In this document: positions 24,083 to 33,159 of the stretch, piece by piece
Layout of the letters: every line of letters begins with the position of its first letter
How positions within the stretch are numbered: position 1 is the stretch's first letter
Origin: Morchella semilibera
Lineage: Eukaryota > Ascomycota > Pezizomycetes > Pezizales > Morchellaceae
NCBI GenBank assembly: GCA_009192285.1
Contig: WBVU01000021.1
Coordinates: 278,995 to 342,994 of the forward strand
DNA length: 64,000 nucleotides
Reading direction: 5' to 3'
Program-made: the position numbers and the translations under genes
Notes under the pieces: generated by a model
Databases searched by the model: none
Told to the model about the DNA's origin: nothing
What the model saw: the letters and a program-made list of their open reading frames with translations, nothing else

Positions 24083-24099
24083 ACGAGGGGGTCATAGTT

Positions 24100-24235
24100 C
24101 ATCAGCAAAACTGCATTTATCTCCCGATATTCCCTGAGCCTCACGAGACTCAAAAAATATTCCAGAATCTCAGGAGTCTCTCAGGAGACCCGGGAGACTG
24201 TCGGCAGACCCCAGTCACAGTAGAGTTCCCTGATG
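24100..24235 (+). repeat. MITE family A, copy 3
   Basis: Start CATCAGCAAAACTG, core CAGGAGTCTCTCAGGAGACC, end CCCTGATG. It abuts the 3' remains of the Rep fossil, 17 bp from solo LTR J2. Confidence 0.82.
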
Positions 24236-24239
24236 TTGA

Positions 24240-25866
24240 TTGTGAAGATTATGGGTATACCGTTTCTTCCGTGTTCTCTACCCCTTTCGAAGTTGACAAT
24301 CTTGCAGTACGTCTAGCTGGAGCTTGTCTCCGTTCCCTGTAGAATTCCCTTATAACCTTTGATATCTTTGATTCTCACATCGTCAATGTGGTTGAAATCG
24401 TCATCGTTTCTGAGGTCGTAGGGATTCTATTTCCTGGAGACGTAGACATGTTTTCCTAGGCTTTGGTCGTAGAGGCTTTTCCCGGATCCTGTTTCGCTAA
24501 CGATCAAGAGAGCGAGTTGACGTCCATTCCATCGCGTTTCGAGAAACACCTTTTTTCCAGTTCCCGATAGCTTTTTAATTTTTGGTGTATTAGTATTGTT
24601 ATTGGTTTTGGGGTCCCCTGTGGGGCGTTCTGTATATATTGTATGGTTATACCTCGTATGTTTTCCATTTTTTTTCTTTATTCCTTTGGGTAGTTCCCAG
24701 GTGGTGCTTTTCCTGAGTTTCCTGAACTTTGTTTTGTATATTGATGCAGGCGCGCCAAGCCTCCCTGGAGTGGAGCTGCTCTATTGCTTGGAGCGCTGCT
24801 TCCCTAGTGGGTTGTTGGCTGAGTGTGTACAAACTTTCCTGTGTGAAACCGTGGGCTCCTTTTGCGGAGGGTTTTCAAATTTAATGAACTCGTCGTAGAA
24901 CACACTATCCGATGGGTCGTCCTTTTTGTTGATGTATTTCCATGTGTTGTGCATGAAATGGATGGCTTGGATGTTTGGGTGGTAGGTTTTGTCGTTGATT
25001 TTGATGTCCCATGCTCCTAATGATGATACTTGACTTGGACGGCCTTCTGCAGCTGTGGGCATTTTCATCATCATCTCTTTTGGTATGTTAGTGCGATTCT
25101 TTGTTGTTTTGGTGATAATAATTTGTGCATATTTACTTACGTCAGAATGCTTTGCATTTTCTGGTGCGTTTTCCCTTAGCCTGTGGTTTTCCATGCGGGT
25201 TCTCCATTTTTGCAAGAAATAGTTCCATTACCGCATAGTTGCTTTGAAAGCTCCTATGCTCTCGTTGTGTTGTGGAAATGTTAGGAAGTTGTATTTCCTT
25301 CTCATGGTGAGTTTGGTAGGCATTCCATCTTTGTTTAGAAACGCCTATTGTGAGTCCTCTACTATATTCTCTGGTATAGTTATTGAGGTTTTGTTGATTT
25401 GTTTGGATAAGTTTTCCGCTATTTCGTTGTCTCTTCTTTGTTGCCATTCCCCCGCAGTTTCTCTTGATTCTAGTGAGGCAGGCGGAGCCATGGAAGGCAT
25501 TGATGTTTGTTTTCTTGGAGGCGACAGAGGAGCAATTGGATCATTGGATTCTTTGCCACCATGTAGAGGGTTCTCTTGAGTCCGTTTGTTTGGTTGTGTT
25601 GTTTTCTATTCAGTGTCAGGACGGTTCTATGCTAGTTCAGACACGTCTTTGTAGCGATTAAGGAATTGAGCTACTAACCCACTTGTGTTTACAGGAAGGT
25701 TGTTCTCCGAACGTATTTTGGACTCTGTTTCATTGTCATTGATGAAACCTTCGTCTTCGGTGTTCATTTGGTCTTGTTCGTTTTCTTCATGAACTTCCTA
25801 TTCAGTATCATTGTCGGAGGCAGAGGCGTCCGCTTCGTATGTTAGGAAACGTAAGGGTGAAGTCAT
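24240..25866 (-). pseudogene. geminivirus/genomovirus-like replication initiator (Rep) fossil, copy 1
   Basis: Rep proteins of circular ssDNA viruses nick the origin with an HUH-type endonuclease and unwind with an SF3 helicase. On the minus strand I see motif I FLTFPQ (25287-25270), then TYHPNIQ and WKYINKKDD (near 24990-24920), which match the geminiviral HPNIQ...YxxKxGD block with the catalytic tyrosine. Next come Walker A ETGSGKS (near 24489-24475), Walker B DDFNHIDDV, YKGILQGTE and GRNGIPIIFT (motif C region), where a MITE ends the visible part. An acidic, probably disordered N-terminal extension of roughly 190 residues is longer than in geminiviruses. It is a fossil with several breaks. 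Confidence 0.82.
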
Positions 25867-25929
25867 TTTGGTTTGAAGTTGTCGTTACTTCAGAATTATT
25901 TAAGTGAATGAGGAATAGGGAGTGGAGGG

Positions 25930-25962
25930 TTGCAGCGGGGTCCTCTCTGGGAAGCTGCCCCG
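25930..25962 (+). promoter_or_regulatory. intergenic motif shared with element copy 2
   Basis: GCGGGGTCCTCTCTGGGAAG here matches GCGGGGTCCTCTTTGGGGAG on the minus strand near 31783-31764. Both lie just outside coding remains of the Rep-bearing elements. The segment can form a stem (GCAGC...GCTGC). Its role is unknown; an iteron, promoter or packaging element is possible. Confidence 0.4.
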
Positions 25963-26166
25963 GAACGATCGCTCACTTTGGTGAGTCAGCATACATTGAT
26001 TATTAAGGTTCTAGTAACTGTGTTTACGTTCAACTGTTTTCAGGTTTCGTTTAGTAATTTTGTTTTTGTCCATTCTTTTGTGGTATGTGGCACGGTGATC
26101 CTGAGCCATGCTGAGATATTTGTGTCAAATTAAATTAAGTTCCATTAGGGAAAAGTAGTCACGCGA

Positions 26167-26205
26167 GCAGGAGTGTGGACTGTAATAATATTATTGCACT
26201 CCTGC
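26167..26205. promoter_or_regulatory. candidate rolling-circle origin: stem-loop with TAATATTAT
   Basis: A perfect 9-bp stem GCAGGAGTG/CACTCCTGC encloses a 21-nt loop holding TAATATTAT (26186-26194). This nonanucleotide at a stem-loop apex is the nicking site in genomoviruses and close to TAATATTAC of geminiviruses. It lies about 300 bp upstream of the leftward Rep fossil, where a viral origin is expected. A TATA-like TATAAATATA follows near 26411 for a rightward transcript. Confidence 0.72.
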
Positions 26206-26496
26206 CTGCCACCATACAAATGAAGATTTAGATGTATTCCAATATAGCGGTAGGAATGTTCGAATAGACGTTTTACATTGGTTGAGGCATACAAGACCCT
26301 GTTGGGTCTGCCTTTCTAAGGCGTAGGTTTTGGAACAAAATTACAGAGCACTCTTGTTCAGTGACGATTGACACTATAGTAATATATTGTCTGCCCCTTG
26401 TACCGACAGGTATATAAATATACTTGCCGAAAGGGAGTAGCAGGCCACCCTTGATATTTTTTGATTTATTCTCGCATAGATAATGCTGGTCTATTA

Positions 26497-27982
26497 TTCC
26501 GGCGTCTTGGCAATGGTCCTAAGGGCTCGGTAGTCGAAGCGTTGTTGTGATTGTTTAGGTATTGCTAAGTGAGGAAGGGGTGTGGTGAAGAGGGGGTGTC
26601 GTCATCAGGTTCTAGGAGGTTCGATGGCGTGATGGATTTGTAATGTAAATAGCAGAGATGGTTGGGAGGAATGCGAGGTGTGGTTGTAATAGATTTCTAT
26701 GAGTTTCTATGAGCTGATGCATGAGTCATAGCGGACTGGTGGAGGAGAGGTGTTAAATAATGGGTGTGGATCTTTTCCTTAGTTCTTTTTTTCTTCTCTC
26801 TCTGTCTTGTCTTCCTGTTATTTCGGTACATAGGAATATTCTCCTATTATCCAGCCATAGTTCCTCGCACCCAAAACCTTGTCCTCTTTTGGGAAACTCA
26901 TAGTACCTCTCATCGTTCTTGTTGAGGTCCATCTGGTCCTCACTTTCCCAGCCCTGCGTTCTTTTGCATCTGCCTGTGCCTTTGCCCTTGCCTTTCCCTT
27001 TGCCGGTGCCTGTGCTTGTGCCTGCCCAGTGTTATTCCTGTCTTCGTCGGTATCCTCGTTGCGCTAGCTATACTCCTCGAGTCCTCCTGCGTCATCATTG
27101 TGATCTTCTACTTTGTGTCAGGTTACTCCGTCACATCTATCCTGTTTAGGGAAAGTTGATTTTAGCGGTTGATGAGTACTCAGTGTAGTAATTGGGTGAT
27201 CATATTATGTGCGCATGGAGTATTTATTACTAGTCATGTATATGTGTGTTCAAAGGTGGTCTTGTGGCAGGTAGAATCTCACGTTGTGCATATGCAAAGC
27301 CCTACGTGCTAAGGCGTGTGCATAACCGCTATCATATTAATGCCAGACATTTTTGTGACGAAGTAACCAGACGCAAAGAAGAAGATGACAATGATGACGC
27401 AGAAGGACCCGAGCAGCATAGCCTCAGCGATGAGGAGACCGACGAAGACAAGGATAACGCCAGGCAGGCACTGGCACAGGCACAGGCAAAGGCAAGGGCA
27501 AGGGCAAAGGCACAAGAGCGCGGAACAGGGAAAGTGAGGACCAGATGGACCTCAACGAGAACGATGAGCGGTACTATGGGTTTCCTCTTTCAGGAGGACA
27601 GAATCTTTGGTACGAGAAGCTATGGCTTAGAAATAGTAGTAGATTCCCATGTACCGAGATGAAAGGAAAACGAGACAGAGAGAAAAGAAAGAAAGAACCA
27701 AGGAAAACATCAAACTCCACTATTTAACACTTCCCCTCCACCAGTCCGCTATGACTCATACATCAGTTCATAGAAGCCCACAGAAACCCGTCGCACCCAC
27801 ACCTCGTTTTCCTCCCCACCATCTCCGCTATTTACATTACTAATCCATCACGCCATCGAACCTCCTAGAACCAAATAACGACAACCTCCTTTAGCACACT
27901 CCTTCCTCGCTTAACCATTCCTAAACAATCACAACAGCGCCTCAACTACCGAACCCTCGAGACCGATGCCAAGACGCTAGGA
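26497..27982. mobile_element. foldback-family element, complete copy FB3
   Basis: The left arm (26497 to about 27150) and right arm (about 27355-27982) are long inverted repeats of about 620 bp with outer ends GGCGTCTTGGCAATGG and GATGCCAAGACGC. Each arm carries a hexamer array (GGCAAR/GGCACA units, near 26975-27020 and 27465-27515), which gives misleading Ala/Arg-rich frames. A 200-bp spacer separates the arms. No transposase is visible. It appears to sit between the origin region and the basic-protein gene of element copy 1. Confidence 0.75.
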
Positions 27983-28273
27983 CAATTTTGATTTGCTCTA
28001 TCACATTTTGCACAGTGAGGTATTTATTTACTTTCAGATCTACATGTGTTTTATTGAATTGTTTTGTAAGTGAATATTTGTATCTGTTTGTACCTACCTC
28101 TTCGCGTTAAGTTACGTACTTTCAGTTTCCTTGTAGTTTAACTTTTTCTTCATTGGGTTCATTGTCATTTTGTTTCTCATTTTACAGAAGTTTACCTTTT
28201 GTACCACACCATTCCGATTTGAGGTATATTTTTGATTGGTTCTTTTGTTCTTGTTCTTGCTGATATTTAGATT

Positions 28274-28983
28274 TATGGCTAGGGGTTTTGAAGCCCGGGA
28301 GGTCAATATTATCATTAATAAGAGATCTGGTGATTCAGGGGGTTCTCGATATCATAGTCATTCTCATACCTTTAAAAAGCCTTATTGTGGAGGGAGGGGT
28401 GGGAGTTTGGGTGTTAGGAGGGCTTATCATACCCGTACCTCTCAGAACCGATCTATTGCTAGGGAGTCATATTCGAGTTAGGGACTCGGATAGCGAAGCA
28501 ACAGGTGCCAGCTTATTGGGGTGATAGATATTATGGAGAGCCGTCAGAGCTTGCTCCCAAGAGAGCTCCACCTCCGGATTCTGTGCTTGTGAAACATACC
28601 ATTTTGCACTCGTTTGTTGTTTCAGCGCCTGGTGCGGTAACTGGTACGTTGGGTGATAATATCTATTTTCATACTGATACAGGAGAGTTCATCAGCAAGA
28701 CTTCATTTGTCTCCTAATGTCTCCTGAGCCTCAGGAGACTCAAAAGATCTCCAGGAGTCTCAGGAGACTCTTGGGAGACTTGGGAGACTGTTGGGAGACT
28801 GCAGTCATAAGTTGAGTTTGCTGATGTTGAGGGTTTTGCACAATAATAAACACGTTAATCCTAATGACACTTATTTTATTTTCCTGACTGTTATTGTCTC
28901 TCCGGCCCATACCTCTGGGGCAGAGCCCAATCCTGATACGAGTATGGTTAATATAGTTTGGGCTTTAAGGTCCATTCTTATGT
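28274..28983 (+). pseudogene. basic-N-terminus protein fossil, candidate capsid of element copy 1
   Basis: The frame starting MARGFEAREVNIIINKRSG at 28274 is rich in His, Arg, Gly and Tyr (RYHSHSHTFKKPYCGG), as in the DNA-binding arms of small-virus capsids. A further stretch (VKHTILHSFVVSAPGAV, DNIYFHTDTGEF) leads to a MITE at 28690, and similar-style sequence (NPNDTYFIFLTVIVSP) continues beyond it. Direction and place, rightward from the origin-like stem-loop, match a virion-sense capsid gene. The identity is inferred; no family was recognised. Confidence 0.4.
28690..28826 (+). repeat. MITE family A, copy 4
   Basis: A well-preserved 137-bp copy, CATCAGCAAGACTTC to GTTTGCTGATG, flanked by TT on both sides. 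It was inserted into the candidate capsid fossil. Confidence 0.88.
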
Positions 28984-29042
28984 ATCAGCAAGACTTCATT
29001 TGTCTCCTGATGTCTCTTAAGCCTCAGAAGACTCAACAAAGA
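28984..29042 (+). repeat. MITE family A, copy 5 (5' part only)
   Basis: ATCAGCAAGACTTCATTTGT and the next 35 bases match the family start, then the match stops at the point where Rep copy 2 begins. The truncation suggests a recombination or deletion junction. Confidence 0.75.
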
Positions 29043-29722
29043 CAATACTGCCTGGCGCCTACCTGAAGAAACATGCCTCAAAAGATGGAGAAAGATAAAA
29101 CAGATAGAAGACTACTTAAACATCTTCATTCACTCCAAAAGAACAGGACGGCAGCTAGCGTTTTAAATCTCCAGCGAGACGGGATTAGGAAAATCCCCCT
29201 TCATCAGAAGCCAAGGTCGTCACTCCTATATCCCAAAATTCTGGGAACCAAGCAAGCACAGAGGGGATATGGACTTCAATTTGGTGGACGACCTACGCAT
29301 CGAGGATTTAGCTTACACATGATACAAGGGGCTTATCCAAGGCACGGAATTCTCCACATTGGGAAAATACAAAAAGATCATCAATTTCGACGGGGGCAGA
29401 CAATACGGCAGGAACGGAATACCAACGTTATTTTCCACAAACTACAACTCCCTCAACGAATTTGATCCGCACCCGGTGTCGGATAAAATGATCGATACAA
29501 AATAGCTCAAGGAAAACATATACCATATCGACTTTGGTGAAGTAAACCTGATGCTAGAGGACATTGAGGAAGACATCCTATACACCTTACCCCCTCATAA
29601 CGTGAATATACTCAGATCATGGAACACCCACCTCATGGCACTCCATGAAGAAAAAAGACAAGGGAGCGAGAGAGGACACCTACTGCTAAAGATAATAAGA
29701 GAAAACAACAAAAACTGGTAAG
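29043..29722 (+). pseudogene. geminivirus-like Rep fossil, copy 2 (helicase half)
   Basis: Plus-strand remains match copy 1 in order: SKRTGRQLAF, Walker A-like SSETGLGK, Walker B FNLVDDL, YKGLIQGTEF, YGRNGIPTLFSTN (motif C with its Asn), and a C-terminal part (ENIYHIDFGEV) lost from copy 1. The endonuclease half is absent; the element is cut at MITE copy 5. Similarity to copy 1 is clear but far from identical, so the two separated long ago or came from different molecules. It is a fossil with several breaks. Confidence 0.8.
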
Positions 29723-30163
29723 ACTAAACGTCAACGAGTAAAACAAGAAAAAGCTAACCAGGACAACCTAAAGGACTAAAGCAAAAACTTAAGATCTATG
29801 AAAACACATTGCGACACACTTTCCCTTTCTTTCACTGTACTGTAAAACCAAAGAATATCAAAAAATTAATTAAAAATACCCTTAAGTAGAGAAAATTCAA
29901 AACAAAACTACTAAAACAAAATGTCAAAGAGGGTCGGTCCCCTTTGAAAAATAAGGAGTACTTATATGTCCATAGTAATTTGTATGAATGCACTTGTACC
30001 AAAGTATATGAATCTGTATGCTATTTTGTATGTGCCAACATGTACCCATGCTTCCGGCAACAAGGTGCTAACCAAGCTTCACATCATATATAATATAAAT
30101 GAATTGAAAAAAATACAACAAAGTCAAGTTGCCATATTATTTTTTTGAAAAGGTTCATGTACC
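29723..30163. other. AT-rich convergence zone of element copy 2
   Basis: About 440 bp between the end of the Rep fossil and the opposing frame; no coding signal seen. Confidence 0.5.
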
Positions 30164-30610
30164 TTAACTACTAACTCTCCATACATGAAGGATAACCCTC
30201 ACAAAACAAACAACCACAATTACAAACACTATCTTCAACACTTTCCACATCCATTTGTTCATATCCCCCCCCACAACACTAAGGTGATTAAACATCGCAC
30301 AGGACCCCAAGGCTATCTCAGTCATCCTATATTCCTCCATGCCTACGGCAGAAAATCCCTCAAACACACAACCAATACCATTCTGTGAACACGTGAAATA
30401 GAAGACAACTAAGGAAGAATCCTCCAGTACCTGCCAGTGGACGCCTAGCCTGTAACGCCCAGTCCCGCACTGCCTGCAAAAAACCATATGGGACAAAAAA
30501 GAAGGGATAAATCTAGGGCTAATGTACGGGGCTGGAGGAGCCCCCTTATCAAGAGTGCCAGTAACAGTAACATACCAGGTCTCCAAAGAACCCGTCAGGG
30601 CAAGGAGCAA
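30164..30610 (-). pseudogene. candidate structural-gene remains of element copy 2, distal part
   Basis: A 148-codon open stretch (TWYVTVTGTLDKGAPPAP ... KWMWKVLKIVFVIVVVCF) with a hydrophobic C-terminal segment that could span a membrane. It converges on the Rep fossil as the structural tract does in copy 1. Unrecognised; treated as part of the fossil. Confidence 0.35.
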
Positions 30611-31092
30611 ATCGACAAGGTTCTCGGAGAGGGGAACAGCAGAGATAACAAGTATAGCGCATGCAGAAAATCAAGACTAAAAAATATCAGCCCACGCAAC
30701 AAAAAATAAACAAGCAAAGAAGAGCTATACCAGAGGGGAATACATGTTAGCTACTAAGTTGTGGGATGGGGTTAAGGAAAAAACATAGAAAAGGAATTTC
30801 AAAAATAAAAATATATATAAAAATATTTTCAGGCATCAGGACTAAACGCAAGAATACTAAACAAGGTGTGGGGGGATCTACACACCTTCATCGTCAATTA
30901 AGATACCCCTCCTATCCTTGCGCTCCGTGTTAACAAGTATCTCCCTTGTGGCAGAGCAAATAGGGAATGCTATTCTCGATCTGCGCGCATAGGGTATTCT
31001 CTGACATTCCCCCGATTGCCTACCGGTGCGATTCCTTGCTTTGGTATGAAGGTGTAGGGTAGATGATGAACGTGTTCTCTTGAACCTCCTAA

Positions 31093-31227
31093 ATCAGCAA
31101 ACTCAACTTGTGACTGGAGTCTCCCGACAGTCTCCCGGGTCTCCTGAGAGTCTCCTGAGGCTCCTGGATATTTTTTGAGTCTCCTGAGGCTCAGGGGACA
31201 TCAGGAGACAAATGAAGTCTTGCTGAT
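31093..31227 (-). repeat. MITE family A, copy 6
   Basis: Reverse orientation, ATCAGCAAACTCAACTTGTG to AAGTCTTGCTGAT, 135 bp and well preserved. It splits the structural-protein remains of element copy 2. Confidence 0.87.
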
Positions 31228-31687
31228 TAGTAAATACAAGACTCCTCCAACCGGCGCAAGAGGCAAGAATACTGTCGAGAATGTATAAATCCTTCAAGCG
31301 CATGTAATGAGCCAGATAAACATTCAGGGCAGATTCCATCAAAACCTCAATGGAGACGCCTCTCCCCCTTAAACCAGAGGAAGTGGCGTAGAAATCTTGA
31401 GTAAAATCATACCAACTATAAGACAACGGTACCTCAAGACCGCCAGATAATGGATACATGAAAATATCCTGCTGCGCCCTGGCCAGAGCGCTTCCATTCA
31501 TGCTGCTATTTCCCGAAAAGTATCCCCCAAAAGGTACCGGAACTCGAATCTTATCTGAGTTTAAAGGCTGCGGGAGTTGAAGCCCTCTATATATAGATCT
31601 AGACATGACGGGGCGAATACATAAGATAGGGAGAATAAGAATTAAGAAATGAAGCAAAAGGGACAAGCAACTTAATATACATGCCAA
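31228..31687 (-). pseudogene. candidate structural-protein fossil of element copy 2
   Basis: The segment has ALARAQQDIFMYPLSGG, LSYSWYDFTQDF and LASCAGWRSLV, each with a counterpart in order in the copy-1 tract at 21465-21914 (KLASQVNIVFWNPSSAG, FDCWDFNYSF, HHCSAAWRNLV). The frame may begin at MSRSIYRGLQLPQP (near 31608); an upstream hydrophobic stretch is also open. A family-A MITE interrupts the 3' part. Function unknown. Confidence 0.45.
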
Positions 31688-31749
31688 ACCAAAAATGACG
31701 CCAAGATGCCACTAAGTCACTGAAATGAAAAAGTAGACCATTTTCTTCG

Positions 31750-33159
31750 GTGCCGCTCCCCAAAGAGGACCCCGCGGCTACCCCCGTTCTCTCAAGGTTC
31801 TTATCACTAATTTGATTTCGATTTTAAAAATATTTGATAAATTATTACTACAAACATATATAAATACTATAAGAAAAATAAACAAATCGCTAAATCATAA
31901 CTCAACTTGTATACACGTCAGTTAAACCAACCTTTCAAATGCCATGGGAACCCATCTAGACAAAGCACAAGGAACCTCCATTTCCATTAAATATGCCCAA
32001 GCGGCAAGCAAAATAAAACTTTAAATTCAACATAGAATGGAAAATGTAACGCGTGTACCCTGTAATGATGATGTAGGGCTAATAACTAAAGCAAGCGCCA
32101 AACACAAAAATGACGCCCGCCGCTAAAAACCCAAAGATTTCTCCAACAACAGAAATAAAACCATCACAGCTACGGCCCCTCCACCCAAGAGATGCACTCA
32201 ATTCTAGGTGCATGTCATTCCCGAGCATAATGTCCTATAAGCGATGAACTATACCAGTGCAGATGAACGGGGCCCAACTATCCAATCGTCTTGCGGAAGT
32301 CGTGAACAATCACAACCTCTGTGGCATGTAACACTCAAAACGATCCCACCGTTGACAAGAGTACCAACTAGGTGGTTCATTTTTCTTCTGGCACGGCATA
32401 GCCATAGTTTCAGGCATACGGGATCGTAGCTGCTCAGGCGAACGTTCAACGCTTTTTCCGGTCGGCAAAAGGGAGCGGCCGTCGGCAAAGGGAAACCGTT
32501 TCATGACCTAATGAGATATGGGCATTTAACCCCTTCTCTCCGAGCAAAAGAGAGCTAGAATGAAGAACTGCATTCTATTGTAGTAGGATAAGTGCCAAAC
32601 AATAACACGGAAGGAGCAACCAACTAAAGAAACATGTACCCCTACAGCCAAAGTGTATAGGACAGTGCGCGTATCAGAGGACCAGAGAGGGTTGCGATCA
32701 AAGGTGCCATACAGTTAATACCCCCCTACGGTAGATATCCTTTTGAGGCACCCTAGAAATAAAAGCAAACATAACCAAGGAGGCAACAAAAAAAAAGGAC
32801 AAAACATACGCGACATATACCTAACATAGGCATCTAAGCGCTAGGCAAAAAACAAAATTAGCAAACAACTACGAAACCAGAAACAATGCAAAATTAAACG
32901 CATTGAATATACTTGCCCCAATCAATATGGGTAATGGGAATACCACAACATTTGAAACTGGAAACAAGTCAGGAAATGAAAACATACCCAAAACCAGTTG
33001 GGGACTGGGTCCAGTCTTCCTATCTTCCTAGAGTAGGTCGGCGGAAACCGTAACAACATATCAAAGGACCGCGCGAGAAGAGAATAATGCCACAGATTTG
33101 CTTACAGTGCAAAAGGGTGGGGAGAACCCCACTCATATATACAAATCAACTACACACCA
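31750..33159. other. intergenic tract right of element copy 2
   Basis: Begins with the 20-base motif shared with copy 1 (minus strand, 31783-31764), then AT-rich DNA with short minus-strand frames near 32249-32504. I could not find a second origin stem-loop or a second basic-protein gene here. Confidence 0.45.

Larger units (their letters stand above)
20976..28983. mobile_element. circular-ssDNA-virus-like (Rep-encoding) element fossil, copy 1, interrupted
   Basis: Proposed extent of one element: rightward candidate structural genes (about 21465-23300), a leftward geminivirus-like Rep (about 25866-24240), an intergenic region with a TAATATTAT stem-loop (26167-26205), and a rightward basic-protein gene (28274-28983). 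Later insertions are two family-A MITEs, solo LTR J2 and foldback FB3. The order fits a circular ambisense genome opened between the basic-protein gene and the structural gene. Both outer edges lie at family-A MITEs. It is broken in many places and clearly old. The extent and unity are inference; the Rep part is secure. Confidence 0.5.

Noticed and set aside
27246-27662. Ala/Arg/Gln-rich reading frame
   Set aside because: It lies across the foldback hexamer arrays; the same pattern appears in other copies in different frames and is not a gene.
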